Below are positions 61,750-64,000 of a DNA stretch of 64,000 nt, piece by piece (position 1 is the first letter of the stretch; every line of letters begins with the position of its first letter). The notes below the pieces were generated by a model, which was given only the letters and a program-made list of their open reading frames with translations, ran no database searches and was not told where the DNA came from. A program made the translations under genes and the position numbers. Origin of the DNA: UMGS882 sp045598975 (GTDB lineage Bacteria > Bacillota > Clostridia > Oscillospirales > CAG-382); NCBI GenBank assembly GCA_045598975.1, contig JAZRVE010000062.1, positions 1 to 64,000 of the forward strand, in the 5' to 3' direction.

Positions 61750-62823
61750 ATGAAATTGGTTTTTTATATTGACTGCATGGGACTCGGCGGTGCGCAGAGG
61801 GTCATGAAAAATTTACTGGACTATTTTTCCGCTTGCAACGACGTGATCCTTGTTAATGATTACGCACCGTCTGTCGGCATCGAAGAATATGAAATATCCG
61901 ACCGGGTAAAACGGATATGCCTGAATGAAAAATGCAAGTCTCCGGAAAGACCCGGCAATCGGGAACGGATCTCGTTGCTCCGAAAAATCTTAATCAATGA
62001 AGAGCCGGACGTCGCCGTGTCTTTTTTGGGACCGCCGAATTACAGGCTGCTGCTTGCGTCAACGGGATTAAAAATCAAAACCGTTGTCTCGGTTCGCAAT
62101 GATCCGAATAAAGAGTACGGAACCGGCATCCGGAGGATGTTTGCCGACATGCTGTTCTGTCTTGCCGACGGAGTGGTATTCCAGACGGAAGACGCCGCTT
62201 CGTATTTTTCGGAAAGCGTTCGCAAAAAATCCGTTGTGATATTTAATCCCGTATCGTCCGATTTCTATGAGAAAAAACGGAACGGATCGGGAAAAGAAAT
62301 CATCGCGGTCGGAAGACTGCACCCACAGAAGAATCCGCGGCTGCTTTTAGAGGCTTTTATTAAAATCGCAGATAAAATACCGCAGTATTCATTGGGATAT
62401 TACGGAGACGGCGGGTTAAGACCGATATTGGAGGCGAGGACCGAAGAGGCGGGGCTGTCTGATCGGATCCGATTTTACGGCAGATGTACCGATATGCCGG
62501 GGATCATGGAAAAAGCCGGAATATTTGTGCTATGTTCGGACTATGAGGGGATGCCGAATGCGCTGATGGAAGCAATGGCGTCCGGGATGCCGGTCATCGC
62601 CACGGATTGCCCTTGCGGCGGTCCGCGGGCACTGATTCGTGATAAAAATGAGGGGCTTCTTATTCCGATGAACGACGTTGAGGCTCTCTCGAAAGCAATT
62701 CTGGAATTGGCGTCAGACGATCAAAAGCGCGCGGATATCGGGAAAAACGCATCGATCAGAGCTCTTGACTTTTCACCGGATATCATTATGAAACAATGGG
62801 AAGCTTTTATTTCAAAACGGTAA
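61750..62823 (+). CDS. Glycosyltransferase family 4
   Basis: 357 aa. FYIDCMGLGGAQRVMKNLLDYF, VVSVRNDPNKEYG, IIAVGRLHPQKNPRLLLEAFIKIAD, LGYYGDGGLRP, and FVLCSDYEGMPNALMEAMASGMPVIATDCPCGGPRALI. Belongs to the GalNAc/GlcNAc-type GT4 group by the SVRNDP and CPCGGPR pattern. Confidence 0.92.
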   Translation: MKLVFYIDCMGLGGAQRVMKNLLDYFSACNDVILVNDYAPSVGIEEYEISDRVKRICLNEKCKSPERPGNRERISLLRKILINEEPDVAVSFLGPPNYRLLLASTGLKIKTVVSVRNDPNKEYGTGIRRMFADMLFCLADGVVFQTEDAASYFSESVRKKSVVIFNPVSSDFYEKKRNGSGKEIIAVGRLHPQKNPRLLLEAFIKIADKIPQYSLGYYGDGGLRPILEARTEEAGLSDRIRFYGRCTDMPGIMEKAGIFVLCSDYEGMPNALMEAMASGMPVIATDCPCGGPRALIRDKNEGLLIPMNDVEALSKAILELASDDQKRADIGKNASIRALDFSPDIIMKQWEAFISKR

Positions 62824-62856
62824 CGAGGGGATGTTTCCCGAAAGGAGGGGAAAAAG

Positions 62857-64000
62857 ATGTCAAACGAAATGAAAAACAAAATTACATTATCAAATGTCGA
62901 CTATATGGCAATTATCTTTTCGGTCATGATAATAGCAAACAATACGTTTGAAATGGATGCGGTATTATACGTCTTTCCGAAGATGCTGATGTTCCTGTTC
63001 TTTGCCGTCATGTCCGTATTCGTTGTTCTGAATATAAAAAATAAAGAACCGTTAAACTGTAAAAATCTGATTTTTCCCGTCCTCTTTTTTGCCTGGGAAT
63101 CGCTGTCCTTGATCTGGTCGGCGGACAGAGCGTATTCCTTGTTCCGTTGGGAAACGCAGGCACAGCTTTTTCTCCTGTTTTTGTTCGTATATTACTACAT
63201 GAGAACAAATGGCTCGGTGAAGACGTTTCTCGTTGCTACCTATCTGTCGGGATATGCCTTACTCATCTATACGGTTTCCCGATACGGGCTTGCAAACATT
63301 TTCACTCTTGTTTCGGACGCCGACAGACTGGGAGGAGAGATCAACAATGCCAATACATACGGCATGTTTTTTGCAAGTGCGGTGCTTGTCGCGTTTTACT
63401 TTATCACGCAGAAGAAGAGCAAACTTCATATCGTAAGTATCGTGTTGTTCTCGTATTTTGCACTGGCAAGCGGCTCGAAAAAGGCGGCGGTTATGATCCT
63501 TGCGGGAATCGTCGGAATCAGTGTGCTTGCGTACGGAATCAAGCGGATGTGGAAACTATTATTGGTTTTGGCATTGCTGATTGCAATAATTCTTGTTGTC
63601 ATCAACATGAATCTGTTTCCTTCCCTTGTTGAAAGGCTTACTTCTTTTCTTGCCGGTGAATTGAATGCGGGCGACAGTGTCAGAGAAATATTCAGAGAAA
63701 CAGGGCTCGAATTGATTACGAAAAGACCGTTGTTCGGATACGGGCTTGCCGTCTTTGCCAAAGTGACCGGTATCGGAACATATTCACATGACAATTTCAT
63801 TGAGATCTGCGTGAGTTCCGGGATTGTCGGCTTGCTTTTGTATTATATCCCCTGGTTTTATTCCGCGTTGGTTTTGCTGAAAGACTTTTTCGAAAAAAAA
63901 GGCGATAGCTTGATTCTGTTCATGTTTGTGATCCTGTATATCGTCATGGGGGTCGGAAACGTTCAGTATGAATCGAGAGATGTATGGATCTTTCTGGCAG
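62857..64000 (+). CDS. O-antigen polymerase/ligase (Wzy-like), cut by the window end
   Basis: At least 381 codons open from ATG 62857 (AAAGGAGG 8 bases upstream) to the edge. Many membrane spans begin near residue 17 (YMAIIFSVMIIANN). Between about 110 and 160 it reads FLVATYLSGYALLIYTVSRYG and GGEINNANTYGMFFAS, and later KRPLFGYGLAVF followed by YSHDNFIEICVSSGIVGLLLYY, the GYG and H-x-N-x-x-x-E/GxxG pattern of Wzy/WaaL. Probably polymerises the repeat units built by the preceding genes. Confidence 0.9.
   Translation, partial: MSNEMKNKITLSNVDYMAIIFSVMIIANNTFEMDAVLYVFPKMLMFLFFAVMSVFVVLNIKNKEPLNCKNLIFPVLFFAWESLSLIWSADRAYSLFRWETQAQLFLLFLFVYYYMRTNGSVKTFLVATYLSGYALLIYTVSRYGLANIFTLVSDADRLGGEINNANTYGMFFASAVLVAFYFITQKKSKLHIVSIVLFSYFALASGSKKAAVMILAGIVGISVLAYGIKRMWKLLLVLALLIAIILVVINMNLFPSLVERLTSFLAGELNAGDSVREIFRETGLELITKRPLFGYGLAVFAKVTGIGTYSHDNFIEICVSSGIVGLLLYYIPWFYSALVLLKDFFEKKGDSLILFMFVILYIVMGVGNVQYESRDVWIFLA

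Overview
The window looks like chromosomal DNA of an anaerobic, spore-forming Clostridia-type Firmicute (Oscillospirales/Clostridiales grade; an inference from gene content, not a placement). Supporting signs are a cotJABC spore-coat operon, SLH-domain surface protein, BceRS/BceAB-type detoxification module, BY-kinase/PHP-phosphatase polysaccharide control genes, fhs, luxS, HPr, DUF4330 and DUF3343 proteins, strong GGAGG ribosome sites and TTGACA-17-TATAAT promoters. No tRNA, rRNA, CRISPR array or complete insertion sequence was seen.

Layout. 1-221: decayed IS5-type transposase remnant running off the left edge. 305-2925 (minus): MBL hydrolase, NusG-II protein, Gx transporter and ApbE lipoprotein, translationally coupled. 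3024-4082: Gfo/Idh oxidoreductase. 4208-6630 (minus): cotJA-cotJB-cotJC-DUF3343-cysteine desulfurase as one apparent operon. 6782-10508: orphan atypical response regulator, membrane protein, second MBL protein, and an abundant-looking secreted, membrane-anchored protein. 10651-14505: glycosidase-like protein with a divergent AraC regulator, then a glucosaminidase. 14717-17066: Wzz/BY-kinase/PHP phosphatase, the control module for surface polysaccharide. 17141-25851 (minus): coaD, rsmD, uvrC, HPr, two DUF4330 proteins with an O-antigen-ligase-like protein, trmD, rimM, FkbM methyltransferase. 26076-34372 (plus): NAGPA-SLH protein, lepA, hemW, lipoprotein, fhs. 34420-37314: AraC regulator divergent from uxuA-uxuB (hexuronate catabolism). 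37513-42878: frameshifted DUF3795 gene, BceAB-RS-like module, DUF4186. 42978-43478: luxS.

44011 to the right edge (at least 20 kb, all plus strand, many ATGA start/stop overlaps) is a surface-polysaccharide locus: two nucleotide-sugar dehydrogenases, two SDR epimerases, pyruvyl transferase, Caps_synth/GT32-like and four GT-B glycosyltransferases, PIG-L deacetylase, DegT aminotransferase, GNAT acetyltransferase, initiating sugar phosphotransferase, one plus three tandem ATP-grasp enzymes, and a Wzy-type polymerase cut by the window end. It predicts an acidic polymer (uronic acids, pyruvate ketals) with amino sugars that may be acylated or carry amino acids. Its later part is visibly more A/T-rich than the housekeeping region, as expected for an exchanged locus. 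Its chain-length/kinase control genes sit 27 kb upstream, and no flippase is seen before the window ends. The three consecutive paralogous ATP-grasp genes are the best candidate for an undescribed biochemical function.
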